Origin: Umbelopsis isabellina
Taxonomy: Eukaryota; Mucoromycota; Umbelopsidomycetes; Umbelopsidales; Umbelopsidaceae
Assembly (NCBI GenBank): GCA_016758905.1
Contig: JAEPQZ010000014.1
Span: forward strand, 310,001 to 374,000
Length of the DNA: 64,000 bases
Direction of reading: 5' to 3'
Made by a program: the position numbers and the translations under genes. Shown here one piece after another: positions 1 to 12,077 of this stretch; the stretch's first letter is position 1, and every line of letters starts with the position of its first letter. The notes below the pieces were generated by a model. The model saw nothing but the letters and a program-made list of their open reading frames with translations, did no database searches and was not told the origin of the DNA.

Positions 1-1096
1 AAAACGTCCAGCGCTGAGTGTGCGATACTCGAAGCTCCTTCCAGTTTAATCTCGATACTATCCAATATTTTTGTCTGCTTTTTAAACAAGGCTGCAAAAC
101 CCTATTAAGTGGTGTAATGTCAGGACGAGTATTGAGTCTACAGCTGATAGGTGAAAGACTATTTTACTTTGATGGCTACTTGACAGAACAGTACTGTATC
201 TAATGGCCGATTTCGCTCATCTTGCGCTCTATACTTCTCAAAGAATCGATGTGATATATGTACTTTGGCCAAAGTAGTTATGGAAGAATTCACTAATACG
301 AGCACCAGCTGTTATTAACTAAGAGTTAGCTTGTTGGCATATGCTTACAAAGGTACTTATTTCCCTTCTTTATTAGCCGAAAGGTGGCAGCGAGTACATA
401 CCTGCCCGCGCTGAGCCTCGAAATGAAGTTCGTCGCCAATGGCACCCAAGGTACTCAGAATGGTGGCAAAAGCTAATGCAAAGTAGGGAAATTTATTGTG
501 TTGATTGGTTTGTTCATGTGTGAGGCAAATCGACAAAAAGTCAAACCTTTTATGGATTCCCCAGGAATAGCAGCATGGAGACTCATGATAAACTGACCTT
601 AGCGGTTGGGTTAACGCGCCGCGTGGCAATATCTTTCAGCAGCAACCACGCTTCTACGCGCGTCGGACTTTTGGGGGTACCGATTATTCGATTTGATCTC
701 GTTTTGCTGGCAAATGTGGGTAAAATCACTCTAATACGAATTATGGGAGTAAATTTCTTAACCAACAGACCGCACGCAGGGCTTATTTTAGTTTGAGACC
801 TTTTCATAAACCAAATGCTTCAATTTCATTATTGGTGTTACAATGGCTCATAATTCATTGTGATGATTGCATGGACTTGCATGCCGTTGATGATTTAGAG
901 GAATTCGATGTCAGATGGATTTTTTAAAAATGATAAGGAGTAAAGTTTTAACATAATTGCGAGGGCAGACGATTATCCATAGCCAGGGCGGCTGATCCGA
1001 ATTTCATTTTCAGTAGTCACAATTTTTTTTGGCGGTGGAACGTTTTACCTCGGTCCGCCCTTCATCAATATAAAGATCAACTCTGTTTGTGTGTCC
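1..1096. other. Left-edge region without a secure gene
   Basis: No complete gene can be supported here. On the minus strand an open stretch at about 409-630 reads as a plausible hydrophobic exon ending just before a GTATGT donor near 408, but I found no convincing partner exons and do not recognise the peptide. The last part, about 1066-1096, is the promoter of the following transporter and contains an AT-rich TATA-like stretch (about 1070-1076) roughly 25 bp upstream of its start codon. Confidence 0.3.
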
Positions 1097-3054
1097 ATGT
1101 TTTTTTCACCAAATAGAATTATTAATAATATGCCGCAGCAGCCTTCCTCACTTTTGGAAGAAGGAAAGCTTGCTCATGAAGATACTCAAGATTTAGAGGC
1201 GCAAAACGAAGTCAATCAGGGCGCTGTTGCTTCTGAAGTGGATGAGAAATCAGCGGTTCCTGCTCAAGCAGCTAATGCCAGTGATGACAAAACATATTCA
1301 GCGTTCAGTCAATTTCAAAAGGGATTGATCCTACTTATAGTTGCTTTGGCTGGTATTGCTTCTACGCTCTCATCCAGTATATATTTTCCAGCGCTCACCG
1401 CTATTCAAGAGGTAAGCATGCGCTTCAATTATTTGTCATAGCAGAACATTTCAGCTAGTAGGATGGCATTGGGCTCACAAGACATGTTGTAGGATTTTTC
1501 GGTGACACCTGAGCTGATCAATATCACAATTTCTCTGTACATGGTAAGTGTTTAAGGTTTATCAGTTCCCTGGGTTGAAAGTCGGATCAATAAGCTGATC
1601 TGTCACGTGTTACCAGGTTTTCCAAGCTTTATCACCGTCTTTATGGGGATCATTGGCGGATTTATGGGGTAGACGACCAGTGTACCTGTTTACCATGACT
1701 ATATATGCTGGTGCAAACATTGGATTAGCTCTGGCGCCAAATTATACTACTCTTATCGTTTTGCGAATGTTGCAAGCCTTTGGCGCCACTTCAGTCATTG
1801 CTATAGGTGCCGGTTGTATTGGTGACATCGCTAGTCCTTCCCAACGTGGTCTTTACTTTGGCATTTATTCTGCGGGACCCATGCTCGGCCCAATCTTGGG
1901 CCCTATCATTGGTGGTGTGGTGGTACGTATCATGAATGGTAATTATGATTTGTGTGTATGTAAGCTGATTGATGTTGAAACCTATTGTATTCAGGCACAA
2001 AAATTGGGATGGAGATGGATCTTCTGGCTGTTACTGATACTTGCTGGTGCTATTTTCATCTTGGTCCTTTTCTTCTTGCCCGAATCTTTGCGTTCACTAG
2101 TCGGTGACGGATCTGGATATGCCAACCCAACTCCTCAACAATGGTGGAAGAGACGGGTGCTCAAGAAAGGCACTACTGAGAATTTGAAGTCACACACAGG
2201 GGAAAGAAGCAGATGGCTTCAGAAGCCCAAAGTATTACAACCATTCATTTATCTGTTTCAACCTGATGTTGCTCTGTGTCTATTGATCATGGGTATCCCA
2301 TACGCAGTCTTCTATTGCGTCATGTCATCCATTACCAACCTGTTCTCTGGCCTCTATAATTTAAACGAACTGCAGGTTGGTTTATGCTATATTGCTATTG
2401 CTGTTGGTGCGTGTATTGGAAGTCTTACCCAAGGCAAAATCCTTGATCGCGATTTCAAAATCGTTGCCGCCCAGCACGGGTTTGATTCAACAACGCTCTC
2501 CCGAGGCGCTTTGCCCATCGACTTTCCAGTCTTCAAAGCTCGTTTCCGTAGCGCCGTCATACCTATTCTCTTTTTTGATGCATTGATTATGGTCTACGGA
2601 TTTCTGTTGTGGAAAGAGGTTCCCTTGGCCGGTCCACTCGTTATTCATTTTTTCAGTAAGTCATATGGAAATAGCCTTAGCGAAGATCAGCGTTACCGAT
2701 CAATTAACCATTTTGCTTTCAATAGTCGGATTGAGTCAAAGCTCTCTTTTTACCAGCATTCAAACGCTGATTGTCGACTTGTATCCCAGAAACAGCGCTT
2801 CCATTTCTGCTTCAAACAACTTGGTACGATGCTTGCTAGGAGCAGCTTCCACGGCTGCTATCCAACCCGGTATCAACGCCATTGGAGTCCAGTACATGTT
2901 TTTAGTTTTGGGGCTGGTCTGTTTTTGCTGCAACCCCCTGCTCTTAGCACTTGTCAAGTTCGGTCCCAAATGGCGTGCAAATAGAATGGAGCGCGAAAAG
3001 GCGGAATCAAAGCTCCATGATGAACAGGAGAAGAATGCCACTGCAGCAAAGTAG
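1097..3054 (+). CDS. DHA1-type MFS drug/polyamine:H+ antiporter
   Basis: Five exons: 1097-1411, 1493-1543, 1617-1922, 1995-2655, 2726-3054, giving 553 aa. The product is a multi-pass plasma-membrane transporter of the major facilitator superfamily. The DHA1 family, which includes yeast Tpo and Flr proteins, exports drugs and polyamines in exchange for protons. The acidic cytosolic N-terminus (about 75 residues) is followed by the first membrane helix. The MFS motif A reads LADLWGRRP, split from helix 2 by a 51-bp mini-exon. A long basic central loop (around WWKRR) separates the two six-helix halves. Start: ATG 1097, with an in-frame alternative at 1130. The third intron (1923-1994, 72 bp) is a multiple of three and has no stop, so its retention would add 24 residues. 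The substrate cannot be told from sequence. Confidence 0.9.
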
Positions 3055-3243
3055 ACCCATAGTCAACCTAAAAATTGATCTTTTGATTGAATTTTTCATC
3101 CTTTATATGCCTATCATTCATTTCATTACATTGTAATTCACCATCATATAAAAATCGTTCAATCGACAAATGTTTAAAAATAAAATGAAATTTAATAACA
3201 CAATGACCTCAAAAGTCAACAAGTTCTGATATCTCTGAAAGGG

Positions 3244-6200
3244 CTACCGATGTTTCCGTACAAGTCTATGACAACTGAGCTCCTTTATGACTTGCTCAAA
3301 ATTGCACTGTACAGGGCTTACCGGACCATTATAAGGGGAAGTGTTCTGTTCGTCGTTAGAGTAAGTCAGTTTACATTGAATCAATACTTCAGAGCAAAGC
3401 GCGGAACAGAGCATCGCCTATTCTTTACCTGCTTGCATTGCCGTATCTGGCTCCTTACAATGCGCTCATCTGCTTCCTTGACTTCACGGTGTGCTTTCTG
3501 GATTGGGTGAGATAACTTAACATCCGTCCATGTCCTGATATTTCATAGTAAGTATCTTACGGTAAAGGCATTAGCAAATGATTGCAGCATGCCGAAGAAT
3601 TCTTCAGACTTGATAATCGATGGGTCTTCTCCATAGTATATATACAAACTCCTCAGCCCGTCATCCAGCTCCCTCATCATCACCGATGCCTTTGATAGGA
3701 TTGGCTTGGCATCAACCAGAAAACTCTCCATAGCGTCATGGAAGCGATCAATTTCAGTGGCAGATTTCTTTTGTGTGGCACATACTTGGATCTCCTGCTC
3801 CATATGTACAAGCCCAGCATTGAGCGTGTTGATCGACGCTTGTAATGATACCGCTGAAAGTTTGGAAGCTGCTTGAAGATGAGGAAGTTCTTGTTTGAAA
3901 TCTATTAATATAGGCGCTGTTTTTATCAAAACTCTGACCAAGTAGTGTAACAATGTTGGTACTGCAGCGTCAGCGCTGCTATCAGCCTTGGTATCAGCCA
4001 TCTAAAGGAACAAAGTTGTGAGAAGCGTATGTCATAACTTTTCGACAATGTCATCATCTTTACCTTCAGCAATGCTTCTAGCTTGAAGCCGTAAGCGTTG
4101 CCACGCATTGTTGAACTGTTGAGATAGTTTCCAATCATGAGAATAATCTATGGTGCAGAACGCATAAATGCCTGTTCTAAAATGACATAATATTATAGCG
4201 CTTTTGTCATACTTGCAATACTTTCTTGAACTTGGATGCCATCTTCAGCTCCATGGTAGCCTGACGAATTGTTCGGATGTCCTAATGAAAATAATTTAGC
4301 ATCTGACTGGCAATTCGTTTAGTGTAGCATGAACATACTGGTAGTATCTCTGTCATTTCCTGTCGGAATCGTCGGCGTAGTATCATACAAGAGATACGAT
4401 CCGATAATCTTGGGATGAACATGATCTATAGGATCTGGTTAGTATGCTACGAGGAAGTTAAAGTACAATGTCATTTCTCGCAAGCCTTACCAAGCGGAAG
4501 TATCGTTCAGCATCACCTAAAAGTGCCGGGTCACCATCAAAATCTTTCACAACTTCAATCTGGTTTCCATACATTGAGAACAGATAAACTTTACAATGAG
4601 TTTAATATTGGAGAACACAACTTACCTCTTCTTTGGTTGGTATGTACTGCTTGATCGCTTTCAAATTATCAATATGCAGCTTTTCATCGTCGATATTCCA
4701 AATAGCGTCTCGAATATCTGCATATGACATCTTCAGACGGGCAAGCATGATAGCTACAGGGCAGCAAGTTAATACGTATAATAATACCTTCACTAACTTG
4801 ATCTTTCACTTACCAATATTGTTCGCTCGATTAAACTCTAGAAGTGTGATGACGGGTGACTTTCTAATCATCTGTGCTTTGGTGTACTCTGAACCCTGGT
4901 CTAAAAAATCTCTTTAGGTCAGATTGATGTGCCAAGGCAAATCATCTACATCGCCCTGTCAAGACCTTACCTTTCTTTTGAGCAGCACCAAAAATCTTTT
5001 CTATCTCTCCAATGTCAAGATTAATTTTTGCTGCCATCAACATATGGTCGCTAGCCTTCGATCCCGACTGTCGCTTATTTTCGATGTTTGTTCCACGGTT
5101 AACCAACAAGATATCGCTCCATACAGTATCATGAATACGCTCTCTCGTAAGTTTGGACCAAAAAAATTGCTAGGGGAAGTATCATGTTATACAAGCCTGA
5201 TATGCTAGAAGAAAACTGCAATATCAACAATGATCCACTAATACCTTGGTTGTGCTTCTAGGAATAGCACATGCTTCATCTTTTGGCTTATCTATGGTGC
5301 TTAGGCTCCCTCGCTTCTGATACGAGCCTCTGTTGGCTTGTTTGCTGGATGATGACAGCATAGACTGAGATGTCTCGACCAGTGATTGTAGAGTAGAGAA
5401 GTATAGATTGACATCAACCGGGTGATGGTATTTGCTATGCCGCTTATTGGCCGATGTAAGTGAAACTGAATTTCGTGCTGGTGCAAGTGTGGGTGATCGC
5501 AACTGAGGAGGTGGAGGCGGCGGCGGTGGTGGAGGTGGTGGGGGAGGTACTGCGACTGGGCCATTGCCTTGAGAAATACCAGGTCTCGGCGTTATACTGC
5601 AGTTACAAGTGATGGTACCTTCTACTTTGCTTTTCAAGTCTGCAATTGTCTGCTCCTTCTCTGATAGTTCCCCTTGTGTTTTTGATAGCTTCATTAACAG
5701 CTCATTCTTCTCTTTACGGATCTTGACCAGTGCATCATGATTTTGTAATAGATGTTCTCGATTATCGTTGACCATATCTCTCAATGATTGAAGCTCTTCA
5801 AGCTCGCTTATAGTTGCAATTTCTTCTTCCTCATGCACTGGCTGATTAGTGGTAACCTTGCCAATAATTGGCTGTGCCATCAATATAAACGATTTGAAGG
5901 CACTTTGATAATCTATTTTGAATAAAGTTAGATTGCGGTAATTTGAAACAGCTCTACGGTTCCTCTTACCTTGGTCAGCAGCTTTGCCCATTGCTGATGT
6001 AAACATATTGATGATAGTCCAAATATCAGCCTCCTTATTTTGCGCCTGTTTACCAATGCTGAGAATGTTACTGATACAGTCTATTACTAGAAACTCTAAC
6101 TCAGGATTAATGGAGAAGCGTTTTAGTTCCTGCATGACCATCTCACTTGGATGCCTGGGAAAACGAACTTTAGAACTCTGATCTCAGTGCTCAAACACTA

Positions 6201-8299
6201 TCATATTACATAGTCTTACATGTGCCAAACGCTTTGTCTCTTCACCTTGACAGAGCGTTGAAATGCCTCTATATCGGCATTACGTTTGTCCATATATCTT
6301 TTGATTTTCTCTTTAATGGAATCTGGAGGCGATGATTGAAGTAAATTCTATGAAGATCAAAAGAAAACGAGCATGGGTCATGTCAGTTCGAATTGCTAAG
6401 CCTCTATCAATAAATCAACCCGAACCACCTCTTACCTCAATTCTCTCATCAAGGCCGCGCCGTTTCATTTCACTTTGCATCATCATTCGATCCTCTATTT
6501 GCTCCAATGGCTCTACTATTGCATTGACGAAAGCAAAAGCGGCATCTTTATACTCCCACTCAGTGGATGTTCCAGGTAGTAAGTCGTCTGGATCTTGGCA
6601 TGCTGGCGACCGCAGCGCCATCATCAAATGCTCAAATCTATAGTTCTCGTCTGGAATAGTAGACATTGTTTCCATAATAACCGTATATCCAGTTCGATTT
6701 TTCTGACATAGTGAGGTAAATAGTTCTAAGGTTTGCGTATACAATTTGGTAGCTGCAGTACTGACTTCGGTATCACTGCCATACGATGACATCGAATTTC
6801 CTGAGCGCGATTTTGGAATATCAGTTTTGGAATGTGGTCGTGGGTGATAAAGCGATGATTGGGCAATGCGAGCAATGATGCTTCGATGTTGAATCAATTC
6901 TTGAAACCCTGAATCGGTGTTTAATAGAGCTCGCAGGCACCGTACACACTCTAACTGGACCTTGTTCTCTTTTTCACAGCATTTAGCTCCGCTCATTCGT
7001 CTAGAAGGAATGAAAGAACAGATCAACAACGGCTGGCAAGTCACTGCAGTTGTAAACATGTATTATACCTCCTCTTTCGTTCTTCCATTCTATCTAATAC
7101 GGCTCCAATAGCAGATAATCCGTCGTTCCCTTTAATGACAAATTCATCAATCCAGTACACTTGCATGGTCGACAATAGAACACGAAGTGAAACCAGAGTT
7201 TCTAGAAGCATGTCTAATGATAAATGCCTGTGGATCATATAGCATTTAGTAGAGTTGCAGTTTGCAGCAGCGTAACATTAGCTCTATGCCTATTCTTACT
7301 TGTTTCTTATTCTTTCCACATAGTAGTAAGGAGTGTCTCGTTCCCTAGCCCTATATCCTCTTTCATCTAGTGATCCCTGCCAGGCAGATTTGTTCAACAG
7401 ATTGGCGTATCCTTGTTCTCTATCAGTCCCTAGCTGATAATTCTGCTGCCAAGTCATGAAATCATATTCAATGGCCATGGATCCAACCTTGGACATGCGA
7501 TTCAAATTAGGTTGCTTGTCGGTTGATATCCTGGACATAGACGACGATAGACGTATGGGTATAGGGGTGGTTAGTGTTGACACGGAATCGGTTGACGGTG
7601 TCCGGACCATCAATTCATCCACTTCCGAAACATTCGGTTCTGTCGCAGTCAATTGCTCATTTTGAATATTAGGCGGCTTGGGCTCGTTTACGAGGATAGG
7701 GTTCTTGGCAGAATTCTTAAGTTGTTCATTTTGCTTGATAAGAAATAGTTTTCGAGTTGGGGATAACTGCTGAAGCTTAGTACGTTGGCCAGCATTCATA
7801 TTAAGTTCAGTCTAACATATTTTTTCCCAAAAGGATCAGGTGTGTCAAAAAAATTTTCAGCTTGCATTAATTTTGCTAGAAATGGAACCAGAGGCATTAT
7901 GCTTACCAGAAGCGCGTCAAATTGCGCATTTATATTGTTCGCAACAACCGCTTCTTCCTCCATAAAAATGTGTTCAGCGATGGAGCTGCTGCTTTTGGAT
8001 TTGGGTACTACTTTACAATGGCCGATCGCGTTGGGTTGCGGCTTTCCCAGCCAGCTGGGGAGAAAGTTGTGGCCATGATCGAAAAATGACCCAATTCGAG
8101 ATTGAGATGAGGAGCGATTGGTTTTTATGTGAGTACCGTTCATAGATTGTGGTGTCAAGAAACGATTGACCTTGTTGTTGAGTGAGCGAGGTTTGTTAAC
8201 GGTCGGAGGTTGTAATGAATTGAAGGACTGAATCAGCTCGGAAGAGGATAAAGATTTCCGTGGAAGCATATACGGTTCTGCTGGCTGATTTTTCTCCAT
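3244..8299 (-). CDS. Diaphanous-related formin
   Basis: Seventeen exons, 5' to 3' on the minus strand: 8299-7907, 7811-7300, 7227-7069, 7000-6436, 6347-6220, 6154-5970, 5912-5245, 5169-4971, 4900-4814, 4753-4626, 4559-4491, 4425-4339, 4281-4213, 4147-4064, 4001-3561, 3497-3429, 3345-3244. Together they encode 1314 aa in one frame. Formins nucleate and elongate actin filaments at growth sites. Order: disordered N-terminus, GTPase-binding/FH3 region (about 120-650), coiled coil (about 690-745), FH1 with a run of about 14 prolines near residue 770, and FH2 beginning QFFWSKL at residue 871. FH2 also shows IPRLSDRI and GNYLNSSTMRGNAYGFKL. The last exon ends with a hydrophobic-plus-basic segment (VIKEL...RLVRKHR) resembling a weak diaphanous autoregulatory domain. 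The 57-bp intron 5913-5969 is in frame and stop-free, so it might be retained. The two 3' exons are the least certain part. Confidence 0.92.
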
Positions 8300-9569
8300 T
8301 GGCTTAAAGTAGTATGTATAATGAACGGAAAGGTTTGTAATGAAGGAAAGGCAAAAAAGAAAATTTGAGGAAAAGACAACGTTTCAAAAGGCAAACTCGT
8401 TTGAAGGAGGTAAAGGTAATGATCGACATCATCGCTTGTCCCCTTAGGTTCTGAGGCTATTAGCATGCGGAGACCATGGCTCCTTACTCTCAGTTTCCCA
8501 ACTATTCACCAACAATTTAGAATCTCTATACGCATATTTTTTTGGCGGTCTTTCTACTGAAAAACCTTGCAAACGCCATCATGCACCAGGTCCAGTTGTA
8601 ACCTATCATTGTCATTTACAGGCTGGCACACCATGGGGTCCATTTTCATCACACCCTTTCTTACGGGGTTTATCTCTGTTAATCATCTTTTAATTCATGG
8701 GCCAAACGCAATATGCTTGTAGCCCTTGATATAAAAAATTTATGTAATGTTTCAATGGGAGCGATTACTAAAACAAAGCCGCCTCAAAGTGTGCTGAGGA
8801 TGATCTATTCCACATTTGCCTATCGATTGCCCCGCCAAAAAGTAATGGACCCGCTTCATTATCTAGTGGCCCCTGTGCTTGTGTAATGCTGAGGCAATAG
8901 TAGGCTGGGACCATAGGTACTTTAATATTCTTATCTAAAATTGACAATGAAAAATACAGCAACAGCAGTTGCCGAATTATCAAACCCGCCACTGGTGTTG
9001 TGGCGGGGCGTGAGTAGAGGAAGATAAAAAGATGGGCCAATGATATCTTATTTGCAAGTTCTAGTCGTTTAACTTTTGCAGGATTACATTTGATATCTCT
9101 CACAGCCACACATCACCACTGTAGAGTTGCCGAATTCATGGTGAAAATTGCATGAACCAACTAAACAATACGTATGTCGTACAAATGGCGCCAATACGTT
9201 TGCCTGGTAAGAAGGTCAAAGTTAGCTCATCACGGGCGTATTTACTGTGCGTATAGCCAAAAATCTAGAAATATTCAACAGCCTGAGCAGATATGAGTAA
9301 TTCATTGGCCAAAGTAACCATTGTATGAGATCAGTCTCAAAAATTTCTGTCTTAGGCTGATTGACGCCTAGAATCGACCAAATGAAGTCAAGGCAAATGT
9401 CAGCAGTTGGACAATGTCCGGCCACAAATTTTGAGGATTCGTTCCACGTGCAGTAACTATTCATGCTAATTTATTCTTCCAACTATAGATAAAAAGAACA
9501 TTATTATATGATGTTGTAACGATTATTCTCTATAATTCTTCTTTTTAAACCCGTATCTTTTCATATTCT
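8300..9569. other. Intergenic region between divergent formin and phosphate-transporter genes
   Basis: About 1.27 kb between two divergently transcribed genes, so it should hold both promoters. Minus-strand open frames at 8768-9109 and 9222-9464 have no recognisable domain, no splice-compatible neighbours and AT-biased composition, and I do not call them genes. The only site I single out is the CACGTG at 9445-9450. Confidence 0.5.
9445..9450. promoter_or_regulatory. CACGTG box upstream of phosphate transporter
   Basis: A palindromic CACGTG lies 120 bp upstream of the start codon of the Pho84-type gene. In yeast (Pho4) and Neurospora (NUC-1) this is the core site of the bHLH activator of phosphate-starvation genes. 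On the minus strand it reads CACGTGGA, whose 3' G resembles the preferred Pho4 flank. That it works this way here is inferred from the motif and its position only. Confidence 0.45.
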
Positions 9570-11772
9570 ATGGTCTCATCCGAGTATATTGATTCAGTTG
9601 ATCATCAACGAGGGGAAAACACTGCCGAGCATATTGACCATCATCAGGCGGACTACCAGCATCGGGAGCATGAACATAGTGAACTTGAAGCGCTCGATGA
9701 TCGAGGCACTAAGTTACACTGGCGCCAAATCCGCTTATTGATGATTGCCAGTATCGGATTCTTCATGGATGCGTTAGTAGCAACACCTTTTGGTATTATA
9801 TTATGTTAAATATTTTTTTGCTAACACGAAAACGTGACAGATACGATATTTTTATTATCAATCTGATTACTCCAATGCTCGGTTATGTCTACTATGCCAA
9901 TTCTACTCCTCCCAATCAGGCAATTACCATGCCCTTTCTTCAATTCGGATTTGCAGCCGATATTAACTTTGATGTTTGCAATGATAGATACCAAGTGCCG
10001 TACAGGGGCCATTGAAAGGCATGACTAGTTTTGGCCAGGTAGATTATAAATTTAAAATACTGAAACTCATAATTTGCCTCACTAACAAGATTATTAAGCT
10101 GATTGGCCAACTTGCTTTTGGTTACATAGGCGATAGATTCGGTCGTAAAAAAATTTACGGCGTGGAACTGATCATCATTACTATTGCTACTATCTTTTGT
10201 GCCACTTCAGCATCTGCTGAAGCTGGTTTGAGCGCTATAGCTTTTCTTGGGTTCTGGCGTTTGATTCTAGGCATTGGCATTGGTGGCGACTACCCTTTAT
10301 CTGCCACAATTACTTCTGAATGGGCAGCATCTGGCCGCAGAGGCCAATTGATTGCTACTATCTTCTCCATGCAAGGCTTTGGCAATGTAGCTGCTTCATT
10401 GGTGACCATTATTGTCCTAGCATGTTTCAAAGTTCCCGTACAGGCTAATGTCGTAAACTTGGACTATGTATGGAGAATTTGTATTGGATTAGGTGCTATT
10501 CCCTGCGCAGCCACCATCTATGCTCGACTTAGCTTACCCGAAACTCCACGATATTCAGTGGATGTCTTGGGAGATAAGGAGGGTGCACGAAAGTCTTTAG
10601 AAAAAAACAAGTGGGTGCAAGAAAATGACAAGGAGAACTCGCCTTACCAGCGCAATTCTGTTGCTCCCGAGAACAACGAAAAAGTGGAAGAAAGAAATGA
10701 AATTGTTAGTGACTCCACCGAACATAATGTTGCAAATGAACCTGTCGTGAAGCTACACAACCGAGATTTCCGTGCCGTAAGTCCGCAACTAATATCACAG
10801 TGAATTTTTGCTAGACTTTACTAACTTTTCTGAAACAGTATTTTTCCAAGTGGGCCAATCTGAAGGTCCTTTTAGGTGTATCTCTCTCATGGTAATTTTT
10901 ATTCAACCTTAAGTGACAATATTTTGGTGGCCGCCAAAGCTGACTTTTTTCCTCCACAGGTTCCTGATGGATATTGCTTTCTACGGAACAAATTTGAATC
11001 AAACCATCATTCTAAGTCAAATTGGCTTCGCTCCTAAAGGATTGGATCCCTGGGATACCTTGTTTAGGGAAGCTCTCGGCAATCTAATCTTGTCGGTTTT
11101 GGGAGCTTTGCCTGGTTATATCGGTAATTGTTTTCCTTTAACATGCATTTCTTTGCGTTCATGAATATTCGAGTTGACTCGAATGTCTTTCAGTCACGGT
11201 CTTCACAGTAGAAATACTAGGTCGAAAGCCCATCCAGTATATGGGATTCTTCATTGTTGGAGTTCTATTCATTATTTTAGGAGCTGCCTGGAACCCTATC
11301 CATAGCGTAAACGTAGCCCTTTTCATTGTGCTTTTCGCCATTATTCAGGTAAGATGAAGCAAGCTCAACAGAATTATAACCTGTTTCAGCGGTTGCATCT
11401 AACGCCTCCCTGTAAATCTACTAGTTTTTCTTCAATTTTGGTCCCAACGCGACCACATTCATATTACCTGTCGAGGTGTTCCCTACTCGCCACCGTTCAA
11501 AGGCTCACGGCATCGCAGCTGCAAGCGGCAAAGCTGGGGCTATTATTGCTACATTTGGCTTCAACGCCCTTGCTGATGTTGGTGGCCCTCCTGGTGCACA
11601 AACCTTTTTACCAAATGTCTTGATTATCTTTGGAGTCATTATGCTTTTGGGAATGATCCCTACTATGTGGGTCCCTGAAAGTAAAGGCAAGAGCCTGGAC
11701 TACTTTGAGAAAGATAGGCTCAAGTCTGAAAGTGATATCATAGCTCTTTTCAAGAAAAAGAGCCATAACTAA
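9570..11772 (+). CDS. Pho84-type inorganic phosphate:H+ symporter
   Basis: Eight exons: 9570-9772, 9841-9919, 9988-10038, 10099-10776, 10839-10891, 10960-11123, 11194-11348, 11425-11772, giving 576 aa. The family imports phosphate across the plasma membrane with protons. Seen: histidine-rich cytosolic N-terminus, first helix ending FFMDAYDIFIINL, the GDRFGRKKIYGVE motif, the GGDYPLSATITSEW signature of the phosphate:H+ symporter family, a charged central loop of about 90 residues, and VEVFPTRHRSKAHGIAA in the second half. Intron 2 (9920-9987) begins with GC rather than GT. Using it joins YYANSTPPNQ to IPSAVQGPLKG in frame and skips two stops, and it has a TTAAC branch-point-like sequence near its end. 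A CACGTG box lies upstream. Confidence 0.93.
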
Positions 11773-11834
11773 ATTAGTTCCAATATCAATGTATGAAACT
11801 AATCATGTTATATGTACTTGTGAGTTTGTAGGTA

Positions 11835-11840
11835 AATAAA
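11835..11840 (+). terminator. Polyadenylation signal AATAAA, phosphate transporter
   Basis: Canonical AATAAA 63 bp after the stop codon of the phosphate transporter, in an AT-rich 3' region. Confidence 0.4.
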
Positions 11841-11859
11841 AAACTCAACAACTTTGTAC

Positions 11860-11907
11860 CAAACATGCAAGTTTTATTTAGTGCAAACATGCAAGTTTTA
11901 TATAGTG
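11860..11907. repeat. Two-copy 24-bp tandem repeat
   Basis: Two adjacent 24-bp units (11860-11883 and 11884-11907) that differ at one base, each starting CAAACATGCAAG. They lie just past the AATAAA of the phosphate transporter, within the 305-bp gap before the next gene. I see no other feature in that gap besides the COX4 promoter. Confidence 0.8.
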
Positions 11908-12077
11908 CGTAGATGCCCCCAAGTCGCAACCACCAAGAGTACCTGCAATTGAAGTGCCGCTATTTAATACATTAAATTACATTTTGAATTTAATTAGTGA
12001 CGCAAGCGACTGGTCAACGATTGCTCTCCCTTGTTTTTTCAAAACAACATTTTGCTGAATATCTCTTTATCAATATA

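Noticed and set aside
1590-1610. A CACGTG inside the second intron of the DHA1 transporter
   Set aside because: The hexamer occurs by chance about once per few kilobases; its intronic position offers no support for a regulatory role.
8768-9464. Two minus-strand open frames (113 and 80 codons) in the formin/phosphate-transporter gap
   Set aside because: No domain, signal or splice-compatible neighbour, and composition is like non-coding DNA nearby.
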